Below, in pieces: positions 15,586 through 24,442 of a stretch of DNA of 64,000 nt; position 1 is the first letter of the stretch; each line of letters begins with the position of its first letter. The translations under genes and the position numbers were made by a program. Under the pieces are notes generated by a model. The model had not been told where the DNA came from and did not search any database. It saw only the letters and a program-made list of their open reading frames with translations. Source of the stretch: Desertivirga brevis (GTDB taxonomy: Bacteria; Bacteroidota; Bacteroidia; Sphingobacteriales; Sphingobacteriaceae); assembly GCF_017355835.1 (NCBI RefSeq), contig NZ_JAFEWF010000009.1, positions 124,001 to 188,000 of the forward strand, given 5' to 3'.

Positions 15586-18500
15586 ATGGATTCATTAATT
15601 CAAAGGATTTTTGTTTTCCTTTTTCTTTCTATTGGTTTTGGTTCTCTGGCGCAAACCACTACACCTCCTCCAAAAGTAACAAGTCCCGTTAATTTATGTT
15701 ATGGCACAACTCCAGCACCTCTTACAGCTACTGGAACCAACTTACAATGGGTAAGTCCAGTAAGTTCAAGTGTAGGTGGGGTAGTTCCCCTATCGGACTT
15801 CGACAAGGAACATATTGCTGGTGGTGTTTTTAATAGTAATAATAACAAGAAGACGGTAATTAAAACCACCGTCGCAAATGTTAAGATTATCTCGGTGGAC
15901 TATGCCATTACTCCAAATCAATCAGTTAGTAATCTTAAACTCGCTATTTATAATGCTGCAGAACAAGAGATAGCTGAATCTTCAACTGTAACAACCTCTT
16001 CCGGGGCTAGCCTCAGAACGATAACAAATGTTTTCAATTATACTCTGGCTACGCCTGGTACATACTACATCGGCGTTAAATCAGGTTCTGGAAATGTAGC
16101 ATATGCAGATTTTAGTTCAACAGTTGGAGCTGCCCCTTTATCTATTACAGGCACGACCCCTGGTTCAAAACGTTTTTTTACTAATATTAAATATACCTAT
16201 AATCAGACTACTTCTACAGCCCCTACTCCTTCTACTGATGCAGCCGGATCTCAGAATTATTATGTCACTCAAACTGTAAATGGAGTTACAAGTTCACCAG
16301 CAACAATCGTCGTGAATGTGAATTCCACACCCGCCCCTACCGTGACGACTCCGATAAATGTTTGCCAGGGTAGCTCTGTTGGGGCGTTGACTGCCAATGG
16401 ATCTAATTTACTATGGACAGCTGCCATTTCTTCCAGGGTGGGAACTGCTTATGAGTATAATAGCTCAGGAGGGTTTCTGCAAACAAGTGAAAAGCGAACC
16501 AGTTTTACAACTTCACGTGCAAATGTATTGATCAATTCCCTTGAGTTTTTTATTCTAAAGAATAACAAAGCAAATAATCTTAAACTAGGAATCTTTGATG
16601 AGTCAGGAACATTGTTGGTTTCTTCACCTGAAATTTCAGAAACCGCAGGTCAATTGCCTGTGAAAGTTGAAGCGGTGTTCAACTATAATTTGGAGAAAGC
16701 GGGTACTTATTCAATAGGGATAGTATCAGGAAGCGGACAGTTTTGTTATGGAACTGCAACTTACCCACAAACTGAGTCTGCTGGCATTTTAAGTATTATT
16801 GGAAATACTTTTCCAGGAAACATATTCAATATTAATTTTTCAACGACTACCGTCGGCGCAACATCCACACCGGTACCGTCAACGGCGATAGCCGGGTCCT
16901 ATTATTACTATGTTACTCAAACAGTCAACGGCTGTACAAGTCCTCCTTCTGTAGTGACTGTAAATGTTTCCGGGGTTTCAGCAACCACACCAGGGCTTGC
17001 TTGTGCCGGTCGTACAACCGTTCTAAAGGCAACAGCGTCAGCGGGATATACATTGTATTGGTTTGATGTTGCTTCCGGGGGATCTTCAATAAGGACAGGA
17101 GAAGAGTTTACAACTCCTTCATTAACAACAAATCAGACATTCTATGTACAAGCCTCAAATGGATCTTGTACTTCTAATCGAATACCAGTACAGGCGATCG
17201 TCGGCGGCCTAAGCTGGGTTGGAAATGCGGGAACATCTGTGGGTGATCCATCAAACTGGACTACTTGTTCAAGTAGCTCAACTCCTAATGGAGATAATGT
17301 TTTCATCCCGTATAAAACTAATTTACCGAAATTAAGCGCAAACTTAACAGTTGGGCAACTGATAATTGATGCAGGTGCTTCAATCGATCTGAACGGGTTT
17401 ACTCTAACTGCGCAATCTATAACTGGAGCAGGTTATATCAAGGGAGGAGGAACAAGCAAAATTATTATCAATGCTAGTGGTAATTCTACTATCAGGATGG
17501 ACCAAACAGTACCTGGTTCTACCAATGTTCTAGAGTCTTTGGTTATTAATAATAATTCCAGTGCTATTCTTTTAGATAATCCACTTTTAATTAAAGGAGT
17601 CGTCAATATAACGGGAAATAGCGTCCTTAATTCAAACGGACATCTCACTCTTCTTTCGACAGAAAGCTCAAATGCTAATATCGGTCCCCTTACTGGTGGA
17701 GGAGCAATCACAGGAAACGTAACAGTTCAAGCATTTATGAAGGGTTCCAGTCTATCAAATAGGAACTTTAGGACAATAACATCTCCCGTGTATGATGTTT
17801 CTTCTCCATCAAAGGGATTTGGTATCGCAGGGTATAAAAGAACTATGTATGTAACTGGACCAGGAGGTGAGTCTAAAGGTTTTGATCCATCTCCGGCTAA
17901 CGGAAGCACGATCAAGTACTATAATGAACCCCAAAAGAATAATCAGAATCAATATCTGTATGCTGCAAATGCGACTACAGAATATATAAGTCAAGGTAAA
18001 GGTATATACTTCTATTTCAGAGGCAAGAAAGACAATTCGAAGGGTGATAAGTTTGTGAAGGTAAATGGCACCTACGGGACACCGGAAGACGTCACCATGG
18101 AGTACTATGGGGTGATTAATAGTGGAAATATTTCTCCTGCTATTACTTATACGAATAATCTTGGCGAAGATGGAAGCAACGGATTTAATCTTATTGGTAA
18201 TCCTTATCCATGTGTAATTGATTGGGATGGTGCAGGGATCATAAAGAATGGCCTTGAAAGCACAATTTGGGTGCAGAAGCAGAATGGAACGTTTGCAATT
18301 TATACTCCTGAAGCAAGTACGAATGGTGGCTCCCGCTATCTTTTGCCAGGTCAAGGCTTTTTTATAAAAGCTAATAAAGCAAACCCTTCAATCACTTTTA
18401 CCGAGAATGCTAAAGTAACAAATACAAATCCTCCGGTAAGATTAATGAGCGTCAAGGAAATGCCTTCGCTGTCTTTTACAACTGAAAAGGCTACAACTTT

Positions 18501-19464
18501 GACGCAGCCTATGTCAACACGACTAAGTATTGTAATGGCCAAAGATGAATACTCTACAGACGAAACAACAATCGTTTTGAAGGATGGCTCTTTAAAAACA
18601 CTAGATGGTAGCGACATTTCTTATATGGGAGAGGGGCCGGTAACTTTAACCAGCGTAACGCCTGATAGTAAATATTTGGCGATAAATTATATACCCCCAG
18701 CCTCCGGACAGGTGGAGGTCCCTCTGTATGCCACTGCAGCCGAAACGGGTACCTACTCATTCAAGCTATCTAACTACACAGGAATGAATAGTACGACTGT
18801 TTTCTTGAAGGATGACTATACGGGGACAGTTACAAATCTTCAAACCGACCAGCAATATTCTTTTGATATTGATAAATCAATTAGCAACACATTTGGAGAT
18901 CGCTTCAAGTTACTATTAGTTCCACCTAGTACTCTTCCTGTTAAACTGACTAGTTTCACTGGTAAAAAGGTTCCAGAAGGTATATCTCTACAGTGGGCGA
19001 CAACAAGCGAGATGAACAGTAAACATTATGAAGTTCAACAATCCACCGATGGTAAGAATTTTTATACCATAGGGAAACTTGACGCTGCTGGTAATTCATC
19101 TTCCACCTTGAACTACTCATTAACAGACCAGTCACCAATTGCAGGTATAAACTACTATCGTTTAAAATCTGTAGACAAAGATGGTCTTTACACATACAGT
19201 AACGTGATTTCAGTCGATTTCTCCTTTAGCGCAAAGACATTAATTAGCATCTATCCCAACCCGGTTACAGATGTGTTGAAGATAAGTACAGCAGAAAGCA
19301 GGGGTGATTTGAGACTGCGCATTTTTGATATGAACGGGAGAGAATTACTTGGGACTACAGGAGGAGAACTTGCGGTCGCTGCACTGAGTAAGGGAATGTA
19401 TATTTTAGAAGTACGGACAACTGAAAATACCCTTATTGGGAATTATAAAGTATTGAAGAATTAG
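15586..19464 (+). CDS. Large T9SS-secreted protein with interrupted Ig-like repeats
   Basis: A 1292-residue exported protein. Signal peptide 1-23 (cleaved near SLAQ). Residues about 30-248 and 249-465 are two homologous units: each begins and ends with pieces of the Bacteroidota Ig-like repeat (TATGTNLQW / TANGSNLLW ... YYVTQTVNG.TS.P), with about 120 residues of a beta-rich, jelly-roll-like segment inserted between. A third, uninterrupted Ig-like repeat follows (466-540), then an SWVGNAGT...NW start of a repetitive beta-region with LIGNPYPCVIDWD, an FN3-like domain (about 1116-1215, LPVKLTSFTGKK, NYYRLKSVDKDG) and the C-terminal sorting domain from about 1218 (SIYPNPVTDVLKI ... KGMYILEV ... 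YKVLKN). Probably a cell-surface adhesin-like or carbohydrate-contacting protein; no catalytic motif is seen. Confidence 0.88.
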   Translation: MDSLIQRIFVFLFLSIGFGSLAQTTTPPPKVTSPVNLCYGTTPAPLTATGTNLQWVSPVSSSVGGVVPLSDFDKEHIAGGVFNSNNNKKTVIKTTVANVKIISVDYAITPNQSVSNLKLAIYNAAEQEIAESSTVTTSSGASLRTITNVFNYTLATPGTYYIGVKSGSGNVAYADFSSTVGAAPLSITGTTPGSKRFFTNIKYTYNQTTSTAPTPSTDAAGSQNYYVTQTVNGVTSSPATIVVNVNSTPAPTVTTPINVCQGSSVGALTANGSNLLWTAAISSRVGTAYEYNSSGGFLQTSEKRTSFTTSRANVLINSLEFFILKNNKANNLKLGIFDESGTLLVSSPEISETAGQLPVKVEAVFNYNLEKAGTYSIGIVSGSGQFCYGTATYPQTESAGILSIIGNTFPGNIFNINFSTTTVGATSTPVPSTAIAGSYYYYVTQTVNGCTSPPSVVTVNVSGVSATTPGLACAGRTTVLKATASAGYTLYWFDVASGGSSIRTGEEFTTPSLTTNQTFYVQASNGSCTSNRIPVQAIVGGLSWVGNAGTSVGDPSNWTTCSSSSTPNGDNVFIPYKTNLPKLSANLTVGQLIIDAGASIDLNGFTLTAQSITGAGYIKGGGTSKIIINASGNSTIRMDQTVPGSTNVLESLVINNNSSAILLDNPLLIKGVVNITGNSVLNSNGHLTLLSTESSNANIGPLTGGGAITGNVTVQAFMKGSSLSNRNFRTITSPVYDVSSPSKGFGIAGYKRTMYVTGPGGESKGFDPSPANGSTIKYYNEPQKNNQNQYLYAANATTEYISQGKGIYFYFRGKKDNSKGDKFVKVNGTYGTPEDVTMEYYGVINSGNISPAITYTNNLGEDGSNGFNLIGNPYPCVIDWDGAGIIKNGLESTIWVQKQNGTFAIYTPEASTNGGSRYLLPGQGFFIKANKANPSITFTENAKVTNTNPPVRLMSVKEMPSLSFTTEKATTLTQPMSTRLSIVMAKDEYSTDETTIVLKDGSLKTLDGSDISYMGEGPVTLTSVTPDSKYLAINYIPPASGQVEVPLYATAAETGTYSFKLSNYTGMNSTTVFLKDDYTGTVTNLQTDQQYSFDIDKSISNTFGDRFKLLLVPPSTLPVKLTSFTGKKVPEGISLQWATTSEMNSKHYEVQQSTDGKNFYTIGKLDAAGNSSSTLNYSLTDQSPIAGINYYRLKSVDKDGLYTYSNVISVDFSFSAKTLISIYPNPVTDVLKISTAESRGDLRLRIFDMNGRELLGTTGGELAVAALSKGMYILEVRTTENTLIGNYKVLKN

Positions 19465-19474
19465 GGGTGTTTTT

Positions 19475-19696
19475 ATGAGGAAATTTTTGTTAATGTTGTG
19501 TTTGATATCGGTGATGCCATTCAAGATAAAAGCACAATGGTCACCAGGAGATGGAGGAGTGCCTCCAGATGAGTGTATAGAACTGGCATGTGATGAGTCA
19601 GAACATGGGCCTCTTGACGATCATGTAATTTGGTTAATCGGCGCTTCTGCCACTTTCGGTATAGTAGTTCTTAGAGGTCGGAACCAAAAAGCATAA
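19475..19696 (+). CDS. Small exported protein with PID-CTERM-like tail
   Basis: A 73-residue protein with a signal peptide (FLLMLCLISVMPFKIKAQ), a short acidic/Gly/Pro middle (WSPGDGGVPPDECIELACDE), then GPLDDHVIWLIGASATFGIVVL followed by the basic RGRNQKA. The Pro-hydrophobic-Asp motif, a single transmembrane helix and basic end resemble the PID-CTERM sorting tail found on very small Bacteroidota proteins. It starts 10 bases after the T9SS protein stop, so it is co-transcribed with it. It has two Cys residues in the middle. The function of this family is unknown; the tail assignment is my reading of the pattern. Confidence 0.7.
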   Translation: MRKFLLMLCLISVMPFKIKAQWSPGDGGVPPDECIELACDESEHGPLDDHVIWLIGASATFGIVVLRGRNQKA

Positions 19697-19721
19697 CCTA
19701 TCGCTGAGATATTTAATAAAC

Positions 19722-19758
19722 AAAAAAGGCAATTTGATAGTTCAAATTGCCTTTTTTT
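19722..19758. terminator. Bidirectional terminator between the small protein and ychF
   Basis: AAAAGGCAATTTGA pairs with TTCAAATTGCCTTTT around a 3-nt loop; A-tract on the left and T-tract on the right serve both strands. Confidence 0.88.
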
Positions 19759-19773
19759 ATGATCAAGCTGTTA

Positions 19774-20874
19774 TTACACATTAAACCTAAAGTGCATAAT
19801 ATCTCCATCTTCCACCACATAAGTCTTACCTTCAACACTTAGCTTTCCTGCTTCCTTACATGCTGCTTCCGAGCCCAAATTAATAAAGTCGGCGTACTTG
19901 ATAACCTCTGCGCGGATAAAGCCTTTTTCGAAGTCGGTATGGATAACACCTGCAGCTTGTGGAGCTGTAAATCCATTGGTAATTGTCCATGCCCGTACTT
20001 CCTGGACACCTGCAGTAAAGTAAGTTGCCAGGTTAAGTAATTTATAAGCTGCACGGATTAACTTTGCCACGCCTGACTCTTCTAAACCAAGATCAGCAAG
20101 GAACATTTCTCTTTCTTCGTAGCTTTCAAGCTCTGCAATTTCAGATTCAATTTTAGCCGAGATGATTAAAACCTCTGCATTTTCTTCCTTTACTGCTTCT
20201 TTTACCTGTTCCACGTAGGCATTTCCAGTATTTACAGATGCTTCTTCAACGTTACATACATAAAGTACAGGTTTGACAGTAAGAAGACTAAGGTCTGAAA
20301 TGAACTCCTGATCCTCTTCGCTGATCGGTGCAGTCCTTACAGATTTTCCAGATTCAAGGTGTGATTTTACGATACTTAAGATTTCAAATGTTTTCTTAGC
20401 ATTCTTATCTCCACCTGTCTTAGCCATCTTCTCCACTTTCTGGATACGTTTATCAACTGTGTCCAGATCCTTTAGTTGAAGTTCGGTGTCAATGATTTCC
20501 TTATCACGGATGGGATCTACAGACCCATCTACGTGCACAACGTTTCCATCGTCAAAACAACGAAGAACGTGAATGATTGCATTTGTTGTGCGGATATTTC
20601 CCAGGAATTGATTACCCAAGCCTTCGCCCTTACTAGCTCCTTTAACCAGTCCGGCAATGTCAACAATTTCAATGGTATTAGGAACTACCCTTTGCGGATT
20701 AACCAGCTCGGCCAGCTTGTTCAACCTTTCGTCGGGCACCGTAATTACTCCAACGTTTGGTTCAATTGTACAAAAAGGGAAGTTGGCAGCTTGAGCCTTC
20801 GCATTTGATAAACAGTTAAAAAGGGTTGATTTTCCTACGTTGGGCAAACCAACTATTCCGCATTGTAATGCCAT
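19774..20874 (-). CDS. ychF: Ribosome-associated ATPase YchF (OLA1 family)
   Basis: A 366-residue Obg-like P-loop NTPase that binds ATP rather than GTP and associates with ribosomes; linked to stress and redox responses. G1 GLPNVGKST (residues 8-16), G3 DIAGLVKGASKGEGLGNQFL, and the altered G4 motif NVEE in place of NKxD, which explains ATP preference. A coiled-coil insertion (about 120-190) and a C-terminal TGS domain (FTAGVQEVRAWTI ... HTDFEKGFIRAEVI ... GDIMHFRFNV) follow. A TATCTTTG box lies on the minus strand at 21015-21022, giving a leader of about 140 bases if used. Assignment is secure. Confidence 0.97.
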   Translation of the reverse strand: MALQCGIVGLPNVGKSTLFNCLSNAKAQAANFPFCTIEPNVGVITVPDERLNKLAELVNPQRVVPNTIEIVDIAGLVKGASKGEGLGNQFLGNIRTTNAIIHVLRCFDDGNVVHVDGSVDPIRDKEIIDTELQLKDLDTVDKRIQKVEKMAKTGGDKNAKKTFEILSIVKSHLESGKSVRTAPISEEDQEFISDLSLLTVKPVLYVCNVEEASVNTGNAYVEQVKEAVKEENAEVLIISAKIESEIAELESYEEREMFLADLGLEESGVAKLIRAAYKLLNLATYFTAGVQEVRAWTITNGFTAPQAAGVIHTDFEKGFIRAEVIKYADFINLGSEAACKEAGKLSVEGKTYVVEDGDIMHFRFNV

Positions 20875-21014
20875 TAATAATGTCTGTTATTTTTGTGTAA
20901 GTCCTTCGTTTTAGAGGCAACAAGCAACTATTCCTGTTTCAGCTTGCGTTTTTGAACGCTAAACTTAACAAGTCATAGTGCTAAAGACTATTGATAGCCA
21001 CTAAAATTCGGCTG

Positions 21015-21022
21015 CAAAGATA
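21015..21022 (-). promoter_or_regulatory. Candidate -7 box upstream of ychF
   Basis: TATCTTTG on the minus strand, an exact TAnnTTTG match, without a clear -33 element. Confidence 0.3.
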
Positions 21023-21056
21023 GTAATTAATTTAGCTAAGAAAGGGTTGAGTGGAA

Positions 21057-21950
21057 TTACAGTCTTTTCTCTGAGAACTTGTATCCAATTAGTTTATAAA
21101 CAAGCTTTGCCAAAGTATATTCGGATAGTATACTGCCTTCAATAGGTGCGCATTCAACCACATCAAAACCTACAACGTTCCGCTCCTGGAAAACCTTCCT
21201 GAGTAGTTGAAGAGTCTCTGTCCAAAACAGGCCATTTGGTTCCGCTGTACCTACAGCTGGCATGATTGAAGGATCGAACCCGTCTGCATCGATAGTTATA
21301 TAGACATCGTTATCTAAAAAATCAACGATTTCATTAATCCAAAGCGGATTGGTCCGAATTTGATGCGCATAGAAAGTGTGAATGTTCTGGGAGCTCTTTA
21401 TTAGCTCAGCCTCTTCACGGCATTGAGCTCTTATTCCGGCCTGACAAATGGTTAATCCCAGTTCATTTATCCGGGCCATTACACAAGCATGGGAGTAAAT
21501 GTTGTCGTTATAGCTCTCCCTTAGATCAGAGTGGGCGTCAATTTGAAGAATACTTAATTTTGGGTACTTTTTAATAAAGGATTTGATGAATCCAAGGGTA
21601 ACGGTATGCTCGGCTCCTAAGGATACTACGAATTTGTCGTCGTTCAGCAACTTATCCGTCTCCTGTTCTATCAGAGCAATGGCATCAGCATCTGTTTTAT
21701 CTTTGAAAATAATAGGGGGAAGTGTTGCAACCCCTGTTTTTTCAACGATTTCTGTATCTAACTCCTCGTCGTAACATTCAACATAAGCAGAAGCTTTTAT
21801 GATAGCTTGGGGCCCTTTATGAGAACCGCTAAGATAAGATGAAGTATATTCATAGGGCGCTTGTTGAATTACAACTTTGCTTCTGTCGTAAGCGAACAAT
21901 CGTTCGTCAGGTAAGCCGAGGAAGTTTTTTTCAGAAGGCAGGTATTCCAT
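21057..21950 (-). CDS. Agmatinase-type ureohydrolase (SpeB-like)
   Basis: Manganese enzyme of the arginase/agmatinase superfamily, 297 residues. Metal-binding motifs are SLGAEHTVTLG (His), DAHSDLRESYND (Asp, His, Asp) and DADGFDPSIMP (two Asp), all present; SHACVMARI corresponds to the family SHG/SHA segment. The end (VECAPIEGSILSEYTLAKLVYKLI) fits agmatinases. Agmatinase makes putrescine and urea from agmatine; the substrate is inferred from overall similarity, and guanidinobutyrase or another ureohydrolase cannot be excluded. The arginine decarboxylase gene that often lies next to it is not here. Its stop codon is about 180 bases from the start of ychF on the same strand. Confidence 0.88.
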   Translation of the reverse strand: MEYLPSEKNFLGLPDERLFAYDRSKVVIQQAPYEYTSSYLSGSHKGPQAIIKASAYVECYDEELDTEIVEKTGVATLPPIIFKDKTDADAIALIEQETDKLLNDDKFVVSLGAEHTVTLGFIKSFIKKYPKLSILQIDAHSDLRESYNDNIYSHACVMARINELGLTICQAGIRAQCREEAELIKSSQNIHTFYAHQIRTNPLWINEIVDFLDNDVYITIDADGFDPSIMPAVGTAEPNGLFWTETLQLLRKVFQERNVVGFDVVECAPIEGSILSEYTLAKLVYKLIGYKFSEKRL

Positions 21951-22059
21951 TTGTTAAAGTTTTAATGTTAACAAAGAAAAGGGCTCAAGGTTCCTTAAAA
22001 AAAGAAAACCATCCCGGTTCCGCCGAAATGGTTAATGTCTTCAATATTTAGGTCTTTAC

Positions 22060-22386
22060 TTATATATCGAAAGAGAAGTCGTCATCAGATTTGGCTTCAA
22101 ACGCGTTCTCGCTGAATTCATATCTTTTTTCAACTACTTCCTGATGAGCTTTAATATAGTCAACAGTGTCTTTTAATCCTTCACTGAATTTTTCAAAATC
22201 TTCTTTGTATAAAAAGATCTTATGCTTTACAAAAACTCCGTCTTCAAGACGCTTTTTACTTTCAGTGACAGTGATGTAATAGTCATTAGAGCGCGTTGCC
22301 TTTACATCAAAAAAATAGGTCCTTTTACCAGCTCTTACTTTTTTTGAAAAAACCTCTTCTCTCTCTTTGTTTTCAAAATCTCCCAT
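22060..22386 (-). CDS. PUR-family nucleic-acid-binding protein (DUF3276)
   Basis: A 108-residue protein with the whip-like PUR fold: EVFSKKVRAGKRTYFFDVKATRSNDYYITVTESKK followed by the helix FEKFSEGLKDTVDYIKAH, and an acidic tail (AKSDDDFSFDI). This is one PUR repeat that forms a homodimer; the family occurs in Bacteroidota and spirochaetes, where the Borrelia member BpuR binds DNA and RNA. Aromatic residues in YFFD and YYITV are the likely base-stacking positions. It stands alone between the agmatinase and an ABC exporter on the same strand. Confidence 0.92.
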   Translation of the reverse strand: MGDFENKEREEVFSKKVRAGKRTYFFDVKATRSNDYYITVTESKKRLEDGVFVKHKIFLYKEDFEKFSEGLKDTVDYIKAHQEVVEKRYEFSENAFEAKSDDDFSFDI

Positions 22387-22476
22387 GTTATCGTTAAAGT
22401 TTGCTTGCGGTAAATATAAAGTAAAAATTTTTATACTTCAAAATACTATTCATGAACTTTTTACGTGTTTGAACAT

Positions 22477-24270
22477 TTATGAAATGTCTTCCTGTTCTTC
22501 CTCCAGTAATTGTTTTTCGTACAAATCTTTGTAAACGCCATTTACCTCCATCAAATCTTCGTGATTTCCATGTTCAATGATCTTTCCCTGGTCTAAAACA
22601 AGGATTTTATCAGCATTTTTTATGGTCGAAACCCGATGTGCAATTAAAACCGTTGTTTTCCCTTGCATATTTTTTCCAAGATTGTTGAGAATTTCTTCTT
22701 CGGTCCGGGTGTCGATTGCCGACAAGCAATCGTCAAATATTAAAACTTTTGGGTTCCTGATCAGAGCACGTGCTATCGAAACCCTTTGTTTTTGTCCTCC
22801 GGATAATGTAATTCCCCGTTCGCCAATCATCGTTTCAAAGCCTTTTTCAAACTCGATAATATTTTTGTAAACTGCTGCATCCTTCGCCGCCTGCTCCACT
22901 TTTTCTATGTTCGTTTCAGTTTCTCCAAAGGCTATATTATTGCTAATGGTGTCTGAAAAAAGAAAGACTTCCTGGGGAACAAAGCCAACCTGACTTCTGT
23001 AGGAACTTAGATTTACTTCCTTTAACGGTTTTCCGTCAATGAGAATTTCTCCTGAAGTCGTATCATACATTCTTAATAGAAGGTTGGCAATGGTAGACTT
23101 TCCCGAGCCTGTTCTTCCTATAATAGCAAGAAACTCGCCCGGCTTAACCTCGAAGGAAATATTATCAACCGCTTTGATTCCAGTATCGGGATATACAAAA
23201 CTTACATTTTTAAATTCAACTCTCCCTTCAAGTGCGAGCTCTTCTTCTTTAGTCCAGGCTATTTCCGGCTTTGTTTGTAAGAACTCATTGATCCTTTTCT
23301 GGGAGGCGGCGGCGCGTTGAACGAGCGAGGTTACCCAGCCGAGAGACATCACCGGAAAGGTTAGCAGGTTTAAATAAACTATAAATTCTGCAATATTCCC
23401 GGGCGTTATGGTTCCATTCATAACTTCAATGCCTCCCACATAAACGGTAACAATGGTGCTTATTCCAACTAATAAAAGAATAGCTGGGTAAAATAGGGCT
23501 TGTACCTGTACTAGTGCGAGAGATGTGTTTTTATATTGCTCTGTTTCTTCCGCAAAATTCTTCCGGATCTCTTTTTCACGTCCGTATGCTTTTATTACAC
23601 GGATTCCCGAGAAGTTTTCCTGAACGAAAGCGGAAAGGCGCGAAAGCTGCTCTTGGATGCGCTCGCTCCGATGATTTATAATGTTATGAACATAGTAAAT
23701 TGTGATTGCAAGGATAGGCAAGGGGAGAAGACTGAAAAAGGCAAGCTTCATATTCACATTCACCATTGCCACAATAGCCAGAATAAAAAGGACTATAGTA
23801 TTTATAGTATACATTATAGCCGGTCCTACGTACATCCTCACCCGGCTTACATCTTCTGTTACCCGGTTCATCAAATCGCCGGTATTGTTTCTTCGGAAAA
23901 AACTCATCGACAGGTCCTGGTAATGCTGATAGATTTCGTTCTTCATATCGTACTCGATATGTCTGGACATCAAAATGATTGTCTGTCTCATAAAGAATAG
24001 AAACAGCCCCCGTAACAGTGCTAATACAAGCACCAGGAATCCAAAGAAGAGCAGACTGGAAGTAAATACCTGGTAAATAAGTTGCTGCCTGTCGAAGCCA
24101 GTGAATAGTCGAAAAACGCTGATGTTCTCGTTTACAAGATCAAATGCCAAGCGTATTACTTGCGCAGGAAGTACGCCAAAAATATTAGATGTAATAACAA
24201 AGAATATTCCCGGCACTAGTCGCCAGCGGTATTTGTAAAAGTACTTATTAAGATGAGCAAGTTCTTTCAT
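22477..24270 (-). CDS. ABC exporter, fused membrane and ATPase domains
   Basis: A 597-residue half transporter of the MsbA/BmrA type. Six membrane helices lie within about residues 1-310 and the ATPase domain in about 345-590. ATPase motifs: Walker A GRTGSGKST, Q-loop VGFVPQEVFLF, signature LSGGQKQR, Walker B VLIFDDCLSAID, switch His AHRVST. The usual catalytic Glu after Walker B is Asp (DD instead of DE), as in one half of heterodimeric exporters such as BmrCD and TM287/288, so this protein may need a partner, which is not encoded next to it. Substrate unknown: lipid or drug export are both possible. The C-terminus ends with an acidic tail (EEEQEDIS). Confidence 0.93.
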   Translation of the reverse strand: MKELAHLNKYFYKYRWRLVPGIFFVITSNIFGVLPAQVIRLAFDLVNENISVFRLFTGFDRQQLIYQVFTSSLLFFGFLVLVLALLRGLFLFFMRQTIILMSRHIEYDMKNEIYQHYQDLSMSFFRRNNTGDLMNRVTEDVSRVRMYVGPAIMYTINTIVLFILAIVAMVNVNMKLAFFSLLPLPILAITIYYVHNIINHRSERIQEQLSRLSAFVQENFSGIRVIKAYGREKEIRKNFAEETEQYKNTSLALVQVQALFYPAILLLVGISTIVTVYVGGIEVMNGTITPGNIAEFIVYLNLLTFPVMSLGWVTSLVQRAAASQKRINEFLQTKPEIAWTKEEELALEGRVEFKNVSFVYPDTGIKAVDNISFEVKPGEFLAIIGRTGSGKSTIANLLLRMYDTTSGEILIDGKPLKEVNLSSYRSQVGFVPQEVFLFSDTISNNIAFGETETNIEKVEQAAKDAAVYKNIIEFEKGFETMIGERGITLSGGQKQRVSIARALIRNPKVLIFDDCLSAIDTRTEEEILNNLGKNMQGKTTVLIAHRVSTIKNADKILVLDQGKIIEHGNHEDLMEVNGVYKDLYEKQLLEEEQEDIS

Positions 24271-24385
24271 ATTGAGATGAGGTGTTGAACCCGGAATATT
24301 AGCTAAATATTTTCTGAAGCATCCAGGGGATAATTCAATTCCCTAAGCTGCTAGCGCCACAAAACTAACTAAGATCCTAACATTG

Positions 24386-24419
24386 TTTGGTTATACTTGT
24401 ATATTATTTTGTACTTTTG
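24386..24419 (+). promoter_or_regulatory. Promoter of the leucine-dehydrogenase-like gene
   Basis: TTTG (24386-24389), 22 bases, TACTTTTG (24412-24419). Both elements match the Bacteroidota consensus and the ATG follows 23 bases later. This excludes the longer frame starting at TTG 24383, which begins inside the -33 region. Confidence 0.7.
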
Positions 24420-24442
24420 CGCCTTCAGCCCTAATCGCATAT

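Noticed and set aside
13934..19696. Polysaccharide utilisation locus around the pectate lyase
   Set aside because: No SusC/SusD pair, regulator or other CAZyme is present; the T9SS protein next to it has no clear carbohydrate-active domain and a terminator separates them.
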